Source: Comamonadaceae bacterium
Lineage (GTDB): Bacteria; Pseudomonadota; Gammaproteobacteria; Burkholderiales; Burkholderiaceae_C
Assembly: GCA_947450695.1 (NCBI GenBank)
Contig: CANFWV010000005.1
Coordinates: 1 to 64,000, forward strand
Direction of reading: 5' to 3'
Length of the DNA stretch: 64,000 nt
The position numbers and the translations under genes are program-made. Of the stretch, positions 44,093-57,854 are shown piece by piece. The notes below the pieces were generated by a model. It saw only the letters and a list, made by a program, of their open reading frames with translations, was not told where the DNA came from and did not search any database. Numbering within the stretch: position 1 is the first letter of the stretch; every line of letters starts with the position of its first letter.

Positions 44093-44509
44093 ATGAACAC
44101 CACTGCAGAGCCTACGCCGGTCAACATTGGCAGCGCCGCCGAACAGTCCGGCGTTTCTGCCAAGATGATCCGTTACTACGAATCGCTCGGTCTACTGGGT
44201 AAAGTGAACCGCACCGACAGCGGCTACCGGCAATACAGCCAAGCCGAAGTGCATGTGCTGCGCTTCATCAAACGATCCCGCGACCTCGGCTTTTCAATGG
44301 CCGAGATCGCAGAGTTGGTCAGCCTTTGGAATAACCGGCGACGCACGAGTGCGAGCGTCAAGCGGATCGCGCAAAAGCATGCTGATGAGCTGGCGCAGCG
44401 TGTCACTGCTCTACAAGAAATGCAGCGCACATTGAGCCACCTCATCCACGGCTGCCACGGAGACAGCCGGCCAGACTGCCCGATCCTCGACGGGCTGGCC
44501 GGTCACTGA
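44093..44509 (+). CDS. cueR: Cu(I)-responsive MerR-family regulator
   Basis: NIGSAAEQSGVSAKMIRYYESLGLLGKVNRTDSGYRQYSQAEV; C-terminal CHGDSRPDC metal loop. Confidence 0.93.
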   Translation: MNTTAEPTPVNIGSAAEQSGVSAKMIRYYESLGLLGKVNRTDSGYRQYSQAEVHVLRFIKRSRDLGFSMAEIAELVSLWNNRRRTSASVKRIAQKHADELAQRVTALQEMQRTLSHLIHGCHGDSRPDCPILDGLAGH

Positions 44510-44648
44510 ACGCACACTTGTTGCAGAAACTTTACAAACACATACCGCGGCATCACGACGCCGATACAAGGTCAGCTCAAACTAACTTTGAAGCTGACAC
44601 CGAAAGCCTCTTTGCTATTGACTCAGCTTCATTTAAAGGGAATACATC

Positions 44649-45182
44649 ATGCGCACATACTTCAAACCACTTCACACGCTGATCTTGGCGGGCGCTCTCA
44701 GCACACTGGCGGGCTACAGCATGGCTCAACCCACTCCGGGCACAGGTCCAAGCGCTGGCCCAGCGGCACATGGCCAAAGCATGGCCAGACAAGATCCAGC
44801 CAAGATGCAGGCCCGCATGACGCAGCGCCTAGCAAACATCAAGGTCAAGCTGAAACTCACACCGGCGCAAGAAGCCGCTTGGACCACCTACACCGATGCA
44901 GTCAAGCCCACGCCTTGGACGTCAATGGGCGCCTCGCATGCAGAGCTGAGCAAGCTGCCAACGCCTGAACGACTGGACCGCATGCGCACCTTGCACGCCG
45001 AGCACATGGCCGCGTTGACGGTCCGCATGGACCAGCGTGCAGAGGCCACCAAAACTTTTTATGCGGCTTTGAGTGCAGATCAAAAGAAAGTTTTTGACGA
45101 GCAATTCAACCGTCTCGCGGGAGGTCATGGCGGCCATCGCGTGGGTCCCATGGGTGGCCAGCACGGACGTCATCCAGGCTGA
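44649..45182 (+). CDS. Spy/CpxP-family (LTXXQ) periplasmic protein
   Basis: Signal peptide; LKLTPAQEAAWTTYTDAVKP; ALSADQKKVFDEQF. Confidence 0.85.
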   Translation: MRTYFKPLHTLILAGALSTLAGYSMAQPTPGTGPSAGPAAHGQSMARQDPAKMQARMTQRLANIKVKLKLTPAQEAAWTTYTDAVKPTPWTSMGASHAELSKLPTPERLDRMRTLHAEHMAALTVRMDQRAEATKTFYAALSADQKKVFDEQFNRLAGGHGGHRVGPMGGQHGRHPG

Positions 45183-45186
45183 TTAA

Positions 45187-45768
45187 TTAGCTCAACGGCA
45201 AGATGCCAATCAGCAGTCCATGCAACAAAAATGCAAAGGCAACCCAAACCAGCGCGCCCACCAGCACGCTGGTCAAGGTGCGGCTCAACAAGCCATGCTC
45301 ATAAGGCAGGCCAGCACGACGATCCCGACGCCGTGCGTTAGCAAACATCACAATCGCCCACACCAAAAAACTACCGAATAGCACAACGCCTGCCAGTGTG
45401 CCATTAGCCAACAAGTGCGCCAGCGCCCAGAACTTGGTGGCGAGCAACATCGGATGACGCCAGCGCGCCTTGAAATGATTGCGCGGGATGTAGGTGGCAG
45501 CCAGCAATACAAAAGCCACCCAAGTCAGCAGCGCAGCAAGCTGTGGCATCCGCACTGGCGGATTCCACAGCTGCACCGGTTGCTGCCGAGCCACGCCATA
45601 GCCCCAAACGATCAAGGCAAAGCCGAGGAGGGATACCGCGCTGTAAAGCCCTTTCCAGTTCGCTTGACCAAGACGTTCAATGCTGCGACTACGCCATCCA
45701 TCAGCGACGATCCGAATGGAATGCACACCCAAAAATACGCCCAAGCCAACACATAAATAGATCAACAT
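45187..45768 (-). CDS. NnrU-family membrane protein
   Basis: [10 protein letters not shown]..., [31 protein letters not shown]. Confidence 0.85.
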   Translation of the reverse strand: MLIYLCVGLGVFLGVHSIRIVADGWRSRSIERLGQANWKGLYSAVSLLGFALIVWGYGVARQQPVQLWNPPVRMPQLAALLTWVAFVLLAATYIPRNHFKARWRHPMLLATKFWALAHLLANGTLAGVVLFGSFLVWAIVMFANARRRDRRAGLPYEHGLLSRTLTSVLVGALVWVAFAFLLHGLLIGILPLS

Positions 45769-45949
45769 CTCAACACTCCAACAGCAAGACTATATAAGCC
45801 TTGAGTATAGAAAACTCTTGCTTTATAACTTTGGGGTAAGGTCGATGTCTTCGTTCTCTTGGCGCTGTGCGCGCTGTCCTACAACGCAAGAGCGACAAAA
45901 CGCGGTAAAACTCTCTTTTGAAACTTTTGACACTTCGTTAGTTGCCCTC

Positions 45950-46762
45950 ATGTTTGTTTCGCGATCGGTTCTTCTTTCTCCCAAATCCAACTCGACTTCC
46001 GCCAGCGGTTCGCCGGCTTTTTCTATCAAGGTCATGACGGTGAACATCCACAAGGGGTTCACCTTTTTCAATCGCAAGTTCATCCTCCATGAATTGCGCG
46101 ATGCCGTGAGGTTGGTCGGGGCAGATGTGGTGTTCATGCAAGAAGTTGCCGGTACACACACCACGCATGCCGACAAGTTCGATAACTATCCAGAAGCGCC
46201 GCATTACGAATTTCTGGCAGACAGCATCTGGCCGGAGTTCGCTTACGGACGCAACGCCGTCTATACCAAAGGCCATCATGGCAATGCTGTGATGTCAAAG
46301 TTTCCGATCATCCATTACGAAAATCGCGATGTCTCGATCAGCGGACCTGAACGTCGCGGCTTGCTGCATTGCGTGCTGCAAATGCCCGATCAAAGACCCA
46401 ATCTGCACGCAATTTGCGTACACCTTGGCTTGCTGGAGTCGCACCGCAAGCAACAGATGGACGTGATCTGTGACATGGTGAGCAACGACATCCCAATTAA
46501 CGCACCGGTGGTGGTTGCTGGTGACTTCAATGACTGGCGGATGCATGCGCACAAGCAACTCAAAAAAGGTGCAAACCTGCATGAAGTGTTTGTTCAGACC
46601 CATGGCCGTGCCGCAAGGACCTTTCCGGCGCGCTTCCCGCTGCTCCGGTTAGACCGTATTTATGTGCGCAATGCCGTGGCTCACGCACCAGTGGTGTTGC
46701 CGCGTAAACCTTGGTCACATCTGTCTGACCATGCGCCGCTCGCTGCAGAGATTGCTTTCTGA
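45950..46762 (+). CDS. Endonuclease/exonuclease/phosphatase-family protein
   Basis: [28 protein letters not shown]...VFMQEVAG...[10 protein letters not shown]...[12 protein letters not shown]; start uncertain. Confidence 0.88.
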   Translation: MFVSRSVLLSPKSNSTSASGSPAFSIKVMTVNIHKGFTFFNRKFILHELRDAVRLVGADVVFMQEVAGTHTTHADKFDNYPEAPHYEFLADSIWPEFAYGRNAVYTKGHHGNAVMSKFPIIHYENRDVSISGPERRGLLHCVLQMPDQRPNLHAICVHLGLLESHRKQQMDVICDMVSNDIPINAPVVVAGDFNDWRMHAHKQLKKGANLHEVFVQTHGRAARTFPARFPLLRLDRIYVRNAVAHAPVVLPRKPWSHLSDHAPLAAEIAF

Positions 46763-46893
46763 GTTGTTTCGCATCCCTTGGTACCGCTGTTAAAATCTTT
46801 GGCGGTTCAAGTTCGTCTTCTATACGTCGTGCTTAGCCGTTGGTTTCATACCCTTGTATTTGCTTACCCTCGGCCACGCTCCGCCCATCACCC

Positions 46894-47736
46894 ATGACCG
46901 TTGCCCCACCGGCTACTTCATCAGCGACTCCTGCCTCATTTGAGATCAAGAGTGCCAACCTGCCGTTGGTTGCCTTGCTGCTCAAATCCACCGACCTCAA
47001 AACCTTAGCGAGCGACCTCAAGGCACGCTTTGGCGATATTCCCGACTTCTTTGACAACGACCCGCTAGTGATCGACCTCACGCAGCTGAATGCCGCCGCA
47101 CGCCGCAACGGCGTCGATGTCGACGCAATTGATTTCCCGGCTCTCTTGGCTCTGCTGCGCCACTACAGCGTGCTGCCGATAGCCATCAAAGGCGGAAGTG
47201 CCGCTCAGATGGCCGATGGGCTGGCAGCTGGTTTGTTGGCTGCGCCCGATGCCCGTGTGGTGGCCAGCAGTCCTCCCACACCGGAACCCGAGCGACAAGT
47301 CGCTCCGCCGACAAAAGCCACTGCAACGGTCAAGGCATCACCACCAGCGCCCGTCGCTGCCGCGGTGCCGGTGCAGCACATGTCAGAAGCCCCGCTGGGT
47401 GCTCTCGTGATCAACAAACCACTGCGTTCGGGACAGCAAATCTATGCACGCGGCCGTGACTTGGTGGTGTTAGCGATGGTCAACGCCGGCGCAGAAATCA
47501 TTGCCGATGGCCACATCCATGTCTATGCCCCGCTACGCGGCAAAGCCATGGCTGGCGCCCGTGGCAACACCGAAGCACGCATCTTCGCTCTTAGCTTAGA
47601 AGCCGAACTCATCTCTATCGCGGGCATTTACCGCACCAGCGAAACCCCCCTGCCCGCCAACATCCTGGGCAAGCCAGCCCAGGTACGGCTGGTAGCAGGC
47701 CCCGATGGCGACAAATTAGTCATGGATGCAATGTGA
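46894..47736 (+). CDS. minC: Septum site-determining protein MinC
   Basis: MinC N-domain then VINKPLRSGQQIYARGRDLVVLAMVNAGAEIIADGHIHVYAPLRGKAMAGARGNTEARIF. Confidence 0.95.
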   Translation: MTVAPPATSSATPASFEIKSANLPLVALLLKSTDLKTLASDLKARFGDIPDFFDNDPLVIDLTQLNAAARRNGVDVDAIDFPALLALLRHYSVLPIAIKGGSAAQMADGLAAGLLAAPDARVVASSPPTPEPERQVAPPTKATATVKASPPAPVAAAVPVQHMSEAPLGALVINKPLRSGQQIYARGRDLVVLAMVNAGAEIIADGHIHVYAPLRGKAMAGARGNTEARIFALSLEAELISIAGIYRTSETPLPANILGKPAQVRLVAGPDGDKLVMDAM

Positions 47737-47809
47737 AAATGACGCCTTTGCAGGTCATACGCAGCCGCAATCATCAGACCCCACGTTTTCAATCAAAGGA
47801 CTTTCAGTA

Positions 47810-48625
47810 ATGGCCAAAATCATTGTGGTGACTTCCGGCAAGGGCGGCGTGGGCAAAACCACCACCAGTGCCAGCTTTGCAACCGGCTTGGCCCTGCGCG
47901 GTCACAAAACAGCCGTCATCGACTTCGATGTCGGTCTGCGTAACTTGGACCTCATCATGGGCTGCGAACGCCGCGTGGTGTATGACCTGATCAACGTCAT
48001 TCAGGGCGAAGCCAACCTAAATCAAGCGCTCATTAAAGACAAGCAGTGCGAGAACCTGTATGTGCTTGCAGCATCACAAACTCGCGACAAAGAAGCGCTG
48101 ACCAAAGATGGCGTCGAAAAAGTCCTCAAAGACCTGTCCGCGATGGACTTCGAATACATCATTTGCGACTCCCCGGCTGGCATCGAGACCGGTGCGCTAA
48201 TGGCCATGCACTTTGCAGACGAGGCCCTTATCGTCACCAATCCTGAAGTCTCGTCCGTGCGTGATTCAGACCGTATTTTGGGTATGCTTTCGAGCAAAAC
48301 CAAGCGCGGCATTGAAGGCAGCGAGCCGATCAAAGAGCACCTGCTAATCACCCGCTATAACCCTAACCGTGTCGACCAAGGGCAGATGCTGTCGCTCGAA
48401 GACATCACCGACATCCTGCGTATCAAGTTGATTGGCGTGATCCCTGAATCTGAGTCCGTGCTGCAAGCCTCCAATCAAGGCGTGCCGGCTGTGCACATGG
48501 CCGGCACCGACGTTTCTGAAGCCTATAAGGACGTGATCGATCGCTTCCTTGGCGAAGACAAACCGATGCGCTTCATCGATGCACAAAAACCTAGCTTTCT
48601 CAAGCGCCTCTTCGGAGGTAAATAA
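47810..48625 (+). CDS. minD: Septum site-determining ATPase MinD
   Basis: MAKIIVVTSGKGGVGKTTTSASFATGLALRGHKTAVIDFDVGLRNLDLIMG. Confidence 0.97.
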   Translation: MAKIIVVTSGKGGVGKTTTSASFATGLALRGHKTAVIDFDVGLRNLDLIMGCERRVVYDLINVIQGEANLNQALIKDKQCENLYVLAASQTRDKEALTKDGVEKVLKDLSAMDFEYIICDSPAGIETGALMAMHFADEALIVTNPEVSSVRDSDRILGMLSSKTKRGIEGSEPIKEHLLITRYNPNRVDQGQMLSLEDITDILRIKLIGVIPESESVLQASNQGVPAVHMAGTDVSEAYKDVIDRFLGEDKPMRFIDAQKPSFLKRLFGGK

Positions 48626-48628
48626 GCC

Positions 48629-48889
48629 ATGGCGTCTTTCCTTTCCTTCTTGCTCGGTGAGAAAAAGAAAACAGCCAGCGTTGCCAAAGAGCGTTTGCAA
48701 ATCATCTTGGCGCATGAGCGCTCAGGCGGTAACCACAAACCCGACTATTTGCCAGCGCTGCAGCGTGACCTGATTGCCGTCATTTCCAAGTACATCAACA
48801 TCAACCCAAACGACATCAAGGTCAACCTTGAGCGTCAAGACAATCTGGATGTACTGGAAGTCAAGATCGAGTTACCCGACGGCAAGTGA
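48629..48889 (+). CDS. minE: Cell-division topological specificity factor MinE
   Basis: [33 protein letters not shown]. Confidence 0.96.
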   Translation: MASFLSFLLGEKKKTASVAKERLQIILAHERSGGNHKPDYLPALQRDLIAVISKYININPNDIKVNLERQDNLDVLEVKIELPDGK

Positions 48890-48898
48890 CGCTAACGC

Positions 48899-51872
<2,974 letters not shown>

Positions 51873-51957
51873 TCACTTATCTCTTTAAAAACCAAACCCG
51901 CGCCGATAACTGACGCGGGTAGGTCGATAGGGCCTTGATGGACCCGCACCTAGCGGT

Positions 51958-53064
51958 TTAAATCCGCATGGGCATCACAACGTATTTAAAAGCAGCATCA
52001 TCAGGAATGGTGAGAAGCGCTGAACTGTTTGAGTCTGAGAGCTCAATCTTCACCATATCTTGGTTCATATTGGCCAGTGCATCGATAAGATAGGTCACGT
52101 TGAAACCAATTTCGATGGCATCTCCACCGTAGTCGATATCAAGCTCATCGACAGCCTCTTCTTGCTCCGCATTGTTAGACGCGACACGCAGTGTTCCCGG
52201 CTCAATATTTAAGCGCACGCCTTTGAATTTTTCACTCGTCAAAATAGCCGTGCGCTGCAAACTTGCTAACAACGGTGCACGGCCGAGAGTGATGATGTTT
52301 TTGTGATTTTTGGGGATCACGCGGTTGTAGTCTGGAAACTTACCTTCAACGAGCTTGGTGACAAATTCCATGCCTTCAAAGCTAAATTTAGCTTGATTAC
52401 CGGCGAACTGCATCTCGATGGCACCTTCTTTGTCACTCAACAGACGTTGCATTTCAAGAACAGTCTTACGAGGCAAGATCACCTCTTGACGCGGTACTTC
52501 AACGTCTAGGATAGCTGACGAAAACGCCAACCGATGTCCATCCGTTGCCACCAAACTTAACTGTTTTCCTTCTGCGACGAACAAAATGCCATTGAGGTAG
52601 TAGCGAATGTCGTGCACGGCCATTGCAAAAGAGACTTGGCTGAGCAATTCTTTAAGCGTTTTTTGCGGAACAGAGAAGCTCGGACCAAAATTAGCTGCTT
52701 CTTGAACCAATGGGAAGTCTTCAGCTGGCAGTGTCTGCAACGTGAAGCGACTTTTGCCACCTTTAAGAATTAATTTATTCTGGCTCGACTCCAAAGAGAC
52801 TGACTGATCGCTTGGCATAGATCTCAAAATGTCAATGAGCTTGCGAGCTCCAACGGTCGTTGTGAAGTTGCCATCATCTCCATCCAGCGCTGCTGTAGTG
52901 CGAATCTGAATTTCAAGGTCACTTGTGGTCAATTGAATTTGTGAGCCACTTTTGCGAATCAGCACATTGGCCAAGATAGGCAGCGTGTGACGACGTTCAA
53001 CGATGCCTGCTACCGATTGAAGTGCTGACAAAACTTTGTCTTGACTGGCTTTGAGAACGATCAT
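51958..53064 (-). CDS. dnaN: DNA polymerase III beta sliding clamp
   Basis: MIVLKASQDKVLSALQSVAGIVERRHTLPILANVLI...FKYVVMPMRI. Confidence 0.98.
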   Translation of the reverse strand: MIVLKASQDKVLSALQSVAGIVERRHTLPILANVLIRKSGSQIQLTTSDLEIQIRTTAALDGDDGNFTTTVGARKLIDILRSMPSDQSVSLESSQNKLILKGGKSRFTLQTLPAEDFPLVQEAANFGPSFSVPQKTLKELLSQVSFAMAVHDIRYYLNGILFVAEGKQLSLVATDGHRLAFSSAILDVEVPRQEVILPRKTVLEMQRLLSDKEGAIEMQFAGNQAKFSFEGMEFVTKLVEGKFPDYNRVIPKNHKNIITLGRAPLLASLQRTAILTSEKFKGVRLNIEPGTLRVASNNAEQEEAVDELDIDYGGDAIEIGFNVTYLIDALANMNQDMVKIELSDSNSSALLTIPDDAAFKYVVMPMRI

Positions 53065-53328
53065 GTCTTGTGCTTTCTTATCTTCTTAATTTTTCAATTT
53101 CAAATTAGTAGTAGTAGTAAGGGACGCTAATTTCTGTGTACATCGCCATTTTCCCCTTTTTTATCAACTACTTGCAGACTGTTTAAGTGTGTGAAAAGAC
53201 CCCTGTTAAAGCGGCTCTAAAAAATGAACAACTTAAGAAAAAACTGTTTTCTGTGGATAACTCACGACTTGTTCATCAATTGTCCCCAGCTTTCTAGCGC
53301 AGGGTTGAAGTGAAGCTAAAGTTTTCCA
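53065..53328. other. dnaN-dnaA spacer, candidate oriC/unwinding region
   Basis: Exact DnaA box TGTGGATAA (53252-53260), near-box TTATCAACT (53161-53169), TAG-trinucleotide array 53106-53117, AT-rich tracts. Confidence 0.55.
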
Positions 53329-54723
53329 TCAGCCTTTAAGCGTTTGTTCTAAAACGTGTAATTGTTGGTTGAGTTCAGTCATTTGCTGACGTTCCGCAGA
53401 CATTTTTCGTACAGCATGCAACACCGTGGTGTGGTCCCGACCTCCAAATAGCTCACCTATTTCAGGCAAACTTTTCTGTGTCAGCTCCTTCGCTAAGTAC
53501 ATGGCTATTTGACGTGGTCTAGCGATGCTCGCTGGCCGTTTTTTGGAATACATGTCCGCAATTTTGATCTTGTAATAGTCGGCGACAGTTTTCTGGATGT
53601 TTTCAACAGAAATTTGTCGGTTTTGGATAGAAAGCAAATCCCGCAGTGCTTCTCGTGCCAGTTGTATGGAGATTTCTTTCTGGTTAAAACGTGAGTAAGC
53701 CAAGATTTTTCGCAACGCACCTTCGAGTTCACGAACGTTAGATCGTACGTTTTTAGCTACAAAAAAAGCGACCTCTTCTGGCATAAGAGTGCCTTCCGCT
53801 TCAGCTTTTCTAATCAGAATAGCGACGCGCATTTCCAATTCTGGCGGTTCAATGGCCACAGTGAGTCCAGAGTCAAAACGGGACACAAGGCGTTCATGAA
53901 TATCAGTTAAGCCTTTGGGGTAGGTATCGCTGGTCATCACAATGTGTGACTTCTTTGTCAGCAAAGCCTCAAAAGCATTGAAGAATTCTTCTTGGGTGCG
54001 GTCTTTATTGGCAAAAAACTGAACGTCATCAATCAGTAGTAGGTCTAATGAATGATAGCGTTCTTTAAACTCATCAAAGGTTTTGCGTTGGTACGCTTTC
54101 ACTACGTCAGAAACAAATTGCTCAGCGTGGATGTAAAGAATTTTGGCCGCCGGGTTGTCTGCTAATAGCTTGTTACCAATAGCGTGAACCAAATGTGTCT
54201 TGCCAAGCCCTACGCCGCCATAAATGAAAAGAGGGTTGTAAAGCTGACCTAAGCTGCTGGCGACATGCATGGCGGCGGCACGACCCATGCGGTTAGCCGT
54301 ACCTTCAATTAACGTGTCAAAAGTTAATGCGGTGTTCAGTCGGCTCTTGAAGGGGACGATGGCAGCATCATCCGTGGCGCTTAAACCTGCGGGTTCAGCT
54401 GCACCCAGAATCTTAAAATTCTGAGGTAAAACGGCAACTTTTGCGTGGTTCTCACGTGGAGCGAGAGCCAGCTCGAGTACAACGGATTTGCCACAAAATT
54501 TTTCTAGCAGAGCAACAATTCTGGGTGCATATTGGGCGCGAACCCAATCAAGCTTGAATCGGTTGCCTACCTGGATAGTGACTTTACTCATGTCGAGGGC
54601 AACGTCAGCAGCTAATGGTTTGATCCATGTGTTGAATTGTTGCTCTGGGAGCTCTTGCGCCAATTGATCAACGCATTGTTGCCACAGGTTGTGACTTATA
54701 GATGGACGAAGAGCCTCACTCAT
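53329..54723 (-). CDS. dnaA: Chromosomal replication initiator DnaA
   Basis: [45 protein letters not shown]. Confidence 0.98.
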   Translation of the reverse strand: MSEALRPSISHNLWQQCVDQLAQELPEQQFNTWIKPLAADVALDMSKVTIQVGNRFKLDWVRAQYAPRIVALLEKFCGKSVVLELALAPRENHAKVAVLPQNFKILGAAEPAGLSATDDAAIVPFKSRLNTALTFDTLIEGTANRMGRAAAMHVASSLGQLYNPLFIYGGVGLGKTHLVHAIGNKLLADNPAAKILYIHAEQFVSDVVKAYQRKTFDEFKERYHSLDLLLIDDVQFFANKDRTQEEFFNAFEALLTKKSHIVMTSDTYPKGLTDIHERLVSRFDSGLTVAIEPPELEMRVAILIRKAEAEGTLMPEEVAFFVAKNVRSNVRELEGALRKILAYSRFNQKEISIQLAREALRDLLSIQNRQISVENIQKTVADYYKIKIADMYSKKRPASIARPRQIAMYLAKELTQKSLPEIGELFGGRDHTTVLHAVRKMSAERQQMTELNQQLHVLEQTLKG

Positions 54724-55106
54724 GGGTAACTTTGACGACAGCTAACGGAAGCGTTAAACAGCTTGGAAACTTGTGGATATTGTCTTTTTTCAGCACCCGT
54801 CATTGTAGTCTTGCGGGATAGTTATCCACAAGGCAATTGATACGGTCTTACCCTCAAAGAGAGCTAAAAATTAGCCATCACAAGTCGCGCTATCTAGCAA
54901 TTATCCTCAGTCTTTACCTAAAGACGTGCCCTCAAGCGGTTGCCAGCAATGAATAAATTTGCCATAATCATCGGTTTCCCTGATTCACAGGGGGTTTCAC
55001 GCGCAGGCGTGCAAACCCGGCGGACCTTGTAACGCTGGCAGTACCTTGCTGCCACCAAGCTCACAAGAATCATCCAGGGGAAGATTTCTAGCCAGTAGGA
55101 TTGATC
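54724..55106. other. dnaA-rpmH spacer, alternative/second oriC segment
   Basis: DnaA box TTATCCACA (54822-54830) and TGTGGATAT (54772-54780) between divergent dnaA and rpmH. Confidence 0.5.
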
Positions 55107-55241
55107 ATGAAACGCACATACCAGCCATCTAAAGTCAAGCGCGCACGTACGCACGGTTTTCTCACCCGAATGAAAACACGCGGAGGCCGCGCTGTGATTG
55201 CAGCCCGCCGTGCCAAAGGCCGCAAACGTTTGGCCGTCTAA
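55107..55241 (+). CDS. rpmH: 50S ribosomal protein L34
   Basis: [44 protein letters not shown] (44 aa, below ORF-track cutoff). Confidence 0.98.
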   Translation: MKRTYQPSKVKRARTHGFLTRMKTRGGRAVIAARRAKGRKRLAV

Positions 55242-55285
55242 GAATTCAGCTCGCAGTCTGGTCTTGAGGCCATTAGGCGCAGACA

Positions 55286-55729
55286 TTGCAGCGGCTTAAG
55301 ACGCGAGCCCAGTTTCAGGCTGTTTTGGCTGGCGCTACCGTTGCACGTAGCGAACACTTTGCCTTGCATCGATCTATGCTTCCCATTGGCGGTCATGATG
55401 TTGCCGGAAAAGTAGCGCCTGAAGTCGTTGTAAAAACTACGGTTAAAGACGCAAGGGCGCAACAACTATTCCCGGTTGTTGACCTATGGATTGGTGCAAT
55501 GGTGCCCAAGCGTTGGGCTAAGCGCGCTGTTACCCGAAACGCCATAAAAAGGCAGATCTACACCGTGAGTGCTGATTTTTCTCCGACGCAACGTCAAGCC
55601 GCTTTCGTGGTTAGGCTACGGCGTGATTTTTCGCGGAAGATTTATCTAAGTGCAAGTTCAGATTTTCTGAAGCAGGCGGTACGGATAGAGCTAATGGCGT
55701 TAATGCACGAAGGCGCGCGCCAGTCATGA
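55286..55729 (+). CDS. rnpA: Ribonuclease P protein component (TTG start)
   Basis: LKTRAQFQAVLAG...VPKRWAKRAVTRNAIKRQIYTV. Confidence 0.93.
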   Translation: MQRLKTRAQFQAVLAGATVARSEHFALHRSMLPIGGHDVAGKVAPEVVVKTTVKDARAQQLFPVVDLWIGAMVPKRWAKRAVTRNAIKRQIYTVSADFSPTQRQAAFVVRLRRDFSRKIYLSASSDFLKQAVRIELMALMHEGARQS

Positions 55730-56109
55730 AGGGAGTGTCAAAACCTTTGCGAGTCATCTGGTCCGTGCCAAGAGTGCTGTTAATCACCCTGGTTAAAGTC
55801 TATCGCTTGTGTCTTAGCCCATCTCTGGGATCGAGTTGCCGGTTCGAGCCGACATGTTCTGCTTATTCTTTACAGGCGTTACAGGACCACGGCGCAGTCG
55901 CAGGTACTTATCTCACGCTAGGAAGATTGCTTCGCTGTCACCCGTGGTGTGATGGTGGGCTTGATCCTGTTGCGACGCATTTCAGTTTTTTCTCTTCGTC
56001 ATGGTTCTCCGTTCGCAGTATTGCTGACAAAGACGCGCACAAACGAAGCCTTTTCTCCAGTCTGGTCACCTCTGTGGCCACGTCTCCTTCTAAAAAGAAA
56101 CCGTCATGA
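55726..56109 (+). CDS. yidD: Membrane protein insertion efficiency factor YidD
   Basis: VYRLCLSPSLGSSCRFEPTCSAYSLQALQDHGAVAGTYLTLGRLLRCHPWCDGGLDPV. Confidence 0.95.
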   Translation: MKGVSKPLRVIWSVPRVLLITLVKVYRLCLSPSLGSSCRFEPTCSAYSLQALQDHGAVAGTYLTLGRLLRCHPWCDGGLDPVATHFSFFSSSWFSVRSIADKDAHKRSLFSSLVTSVATSPSKKKPS

Positions 56110-57815
56110 ACGACATTCGGCGCACCATTTTGTGGGTGATCTTTGGTTTTTCAATGGTCCTGTTATGGGATCAATGGCAAGTCCACAACGGTCAAAAACC
56201 AACCTTTTTTCCGTCCTCGGCCACACAAAGCGCTAAGACGCCTGTGACAACACCTGTGGTGTCTGTGCCCAGTACCGCAATTCCTGCTTCCGTTGCATCA
56301 GCATCTTCTGTTCCTGGCATGACACCAACGATTGCGACTGAACAAGTTTCAGCTGCCGCTAAAAAAGAACGCTTGGAAGTCAGCAACGATGTATTGACGT
56401 TAACCTTTGACACAGAGGGTGGGACTTTGGTGCGGACTGTGTTTGCTAAATATGCAGACACGATCGATAAAAAAAGTGGTTTTGTCCTGCTTGACGAAAG
56501 CAACAGCCGCGTCTATGTCGCTCAGTCTGGCTTGATTGGTGCGACAGGTACCAACCTGCCGACACACAAAACAGTCATGACCGTTTTGCCAGGCGATCGC
56601 ATACTGAAAGATGGCAAAAATCAGTTTGAAGTCAAGTTCGAGTCCCCTACCGTGGGTGGCGTCAAACTCGTGAAGACGTATACCGTGAAACGTGGTGAAT
56701 ACGACCTCGCGGTACGTCATGAAATCATCAACACGGGCACCGAACCCGTTGCCCCGCAGCTTTACTTGCAACTCGTGCGCGACGGCAACAAGCCATTGGG
56801 CGAGTCTTCGTTCTATTCAACCTTCACTGGCCCTGCGATTTACACAGAAGCCAAAAAGTATCAGAAGGTTGAATTCAAAGACATCGAGAAGGACAAAGTT
56901 GATGTCGAGAAGAAGGCCAGCAACGGTTATGTGGCCATGGTCCAGCACTACTTCGCTTCCGCCTGGATTTTGCCCGACGGCCTCCAGCGTGATTTGTTCT
57001 TGCGCAAGGTCGACAACAATCTTTATGCGGCCGGCATGATCACGCCGCTGGAGACCATTGCACCAGGTGCCAGCAAGATCATCGACAGCAAGTTTTATGT
57101 TGGTCCGCAAGAAGAAAAAATTCTCGAAGCCTTGGCGCCGGGTCTAGAGCTGGTCAAAGACTACGGTTGGTTGACTATTTTGGCCAAGCCTTTGTATTGG
57201 TTGCTTTTCAGGTTGCATGAGTTCATTCAGAACTGGGGCTGGTCGATTGTGGCATTGGTACTGCTGCTGAAAATCGCTTTTTATTGGCTCAATGCGAAGG
57301 CATATGCCAGTATGGCCAAGATGAAAGCGGTTAATCCCAAAATCGTTGAGATGCGCGAGCGCCTCAAAGATAAGCCGCAAGAAATGCAGCAAGCCATGAT
57401 GAGAATCTACAAAGAGGAAAAGGTCAATCCGATGGGCGGATGCTTCCCCATCATGATCCAGATTCCGGTGTTCATTGCTTTGTACTGGGTGCTGTTGTCT
57501 AGCGTTGAAATGCGCAACGCGCCTTGGATACTCTGGATTAAAGACCTCTCAGCACCCGATCCTTATTTCATATTGCCCGTAGTGATGACCCTGACGACGA
57601 TGTTACAAACAGCGTTGAATCCAACGCCACCAGATCCGATGCAAGCCAAGCTGATGTGGTTCATGCCATTGATTTTCAGTGTGATGTTCTTCTTCTTCCC
57701 GGCCGGTTTGGTGATGTACTGGATCACCAACAACATTCTGTCAATCACGCAGCAGTGGGTCATCAATACTCGAATGGGCGTACCTCCCCAGTTCAATTTG
57801 CCTAAGTTCAAATAA
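56106..57815 (+). CDS. yidC: Membrane protein insertase YidC
   Basis: MNDIRRTILWVIFGFSMVLLWDQWQVHNG...; MGGCFPIMIQIPVFIALYWVLLSSVEMRNAPW. Confidence 0.98.
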   Translation: MNDIRRTILWVIFGFSMVLLWDQWQVHNGQKPTFFPSSATQSAKTPVTTPVVSVPSTAIPASVASASSVPGMTPTIATEQVSAAAKKERLEVSNDVLTLTFDTEGGTLVRTVFAKYADTIDKKSGFVLLDESNSRVYVAQSGLIGATGTNLPTHKTVMTVLPGDRILKDGKNQFEVKFESPTVGGVKLVKTYTVKRGEYDLAVRHEIINTGTEPVAPQLYLQLVRDGNKPLGESSFYSTFTGPAIYTEAKKYQKVEFKDIEKDKVDVEKKASNGYVAMVQHYFASAWILPDGLQRDLFLRKVDNNLYAAGMITPLETIAPGASKIIDSKFYVGPQEEKILEALAPGLELVKDYGWLTILAKPLYWLLFRLHEFIQNWGWSIVALVLLLKIAFYWLNAKAYASMAKMKAVNPKIVEMRERLKDKPQEMQQAMMRIYKEEKVNPMGGCFPIMIQIPVFIALYWVLLSSVEMRNAPWILWIKDLSAPDPYFILPVVMTLTTMLQTALNPTPPDPMQAKLMWFMPLIFSVMFFFFPAGLVMYWITNNILSITQQWVINTRMGVPPQFNLPKFK

Positions 57816-57843
57816 AAAAGGGCCGCTTAGCGGCCCTTTTTTA
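57814..57843 (+). terminator. Rho-independent terminator downstream of yidC
   Basis: AAAAAAGGGCCGCttaGCGGCCCTTTTTT. Confidence 0.88.
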
Positions 57844-57854
57844 TAAGACACACC

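Noticed and set aside
55726-56109. Extended C-terminus of YidD as a novel domain
   Set aside because: The extra roughly 40 residues are low-complexity Ser/Lys-rich and end at an ATGA overlap with yidC; likely ordinary length variation.
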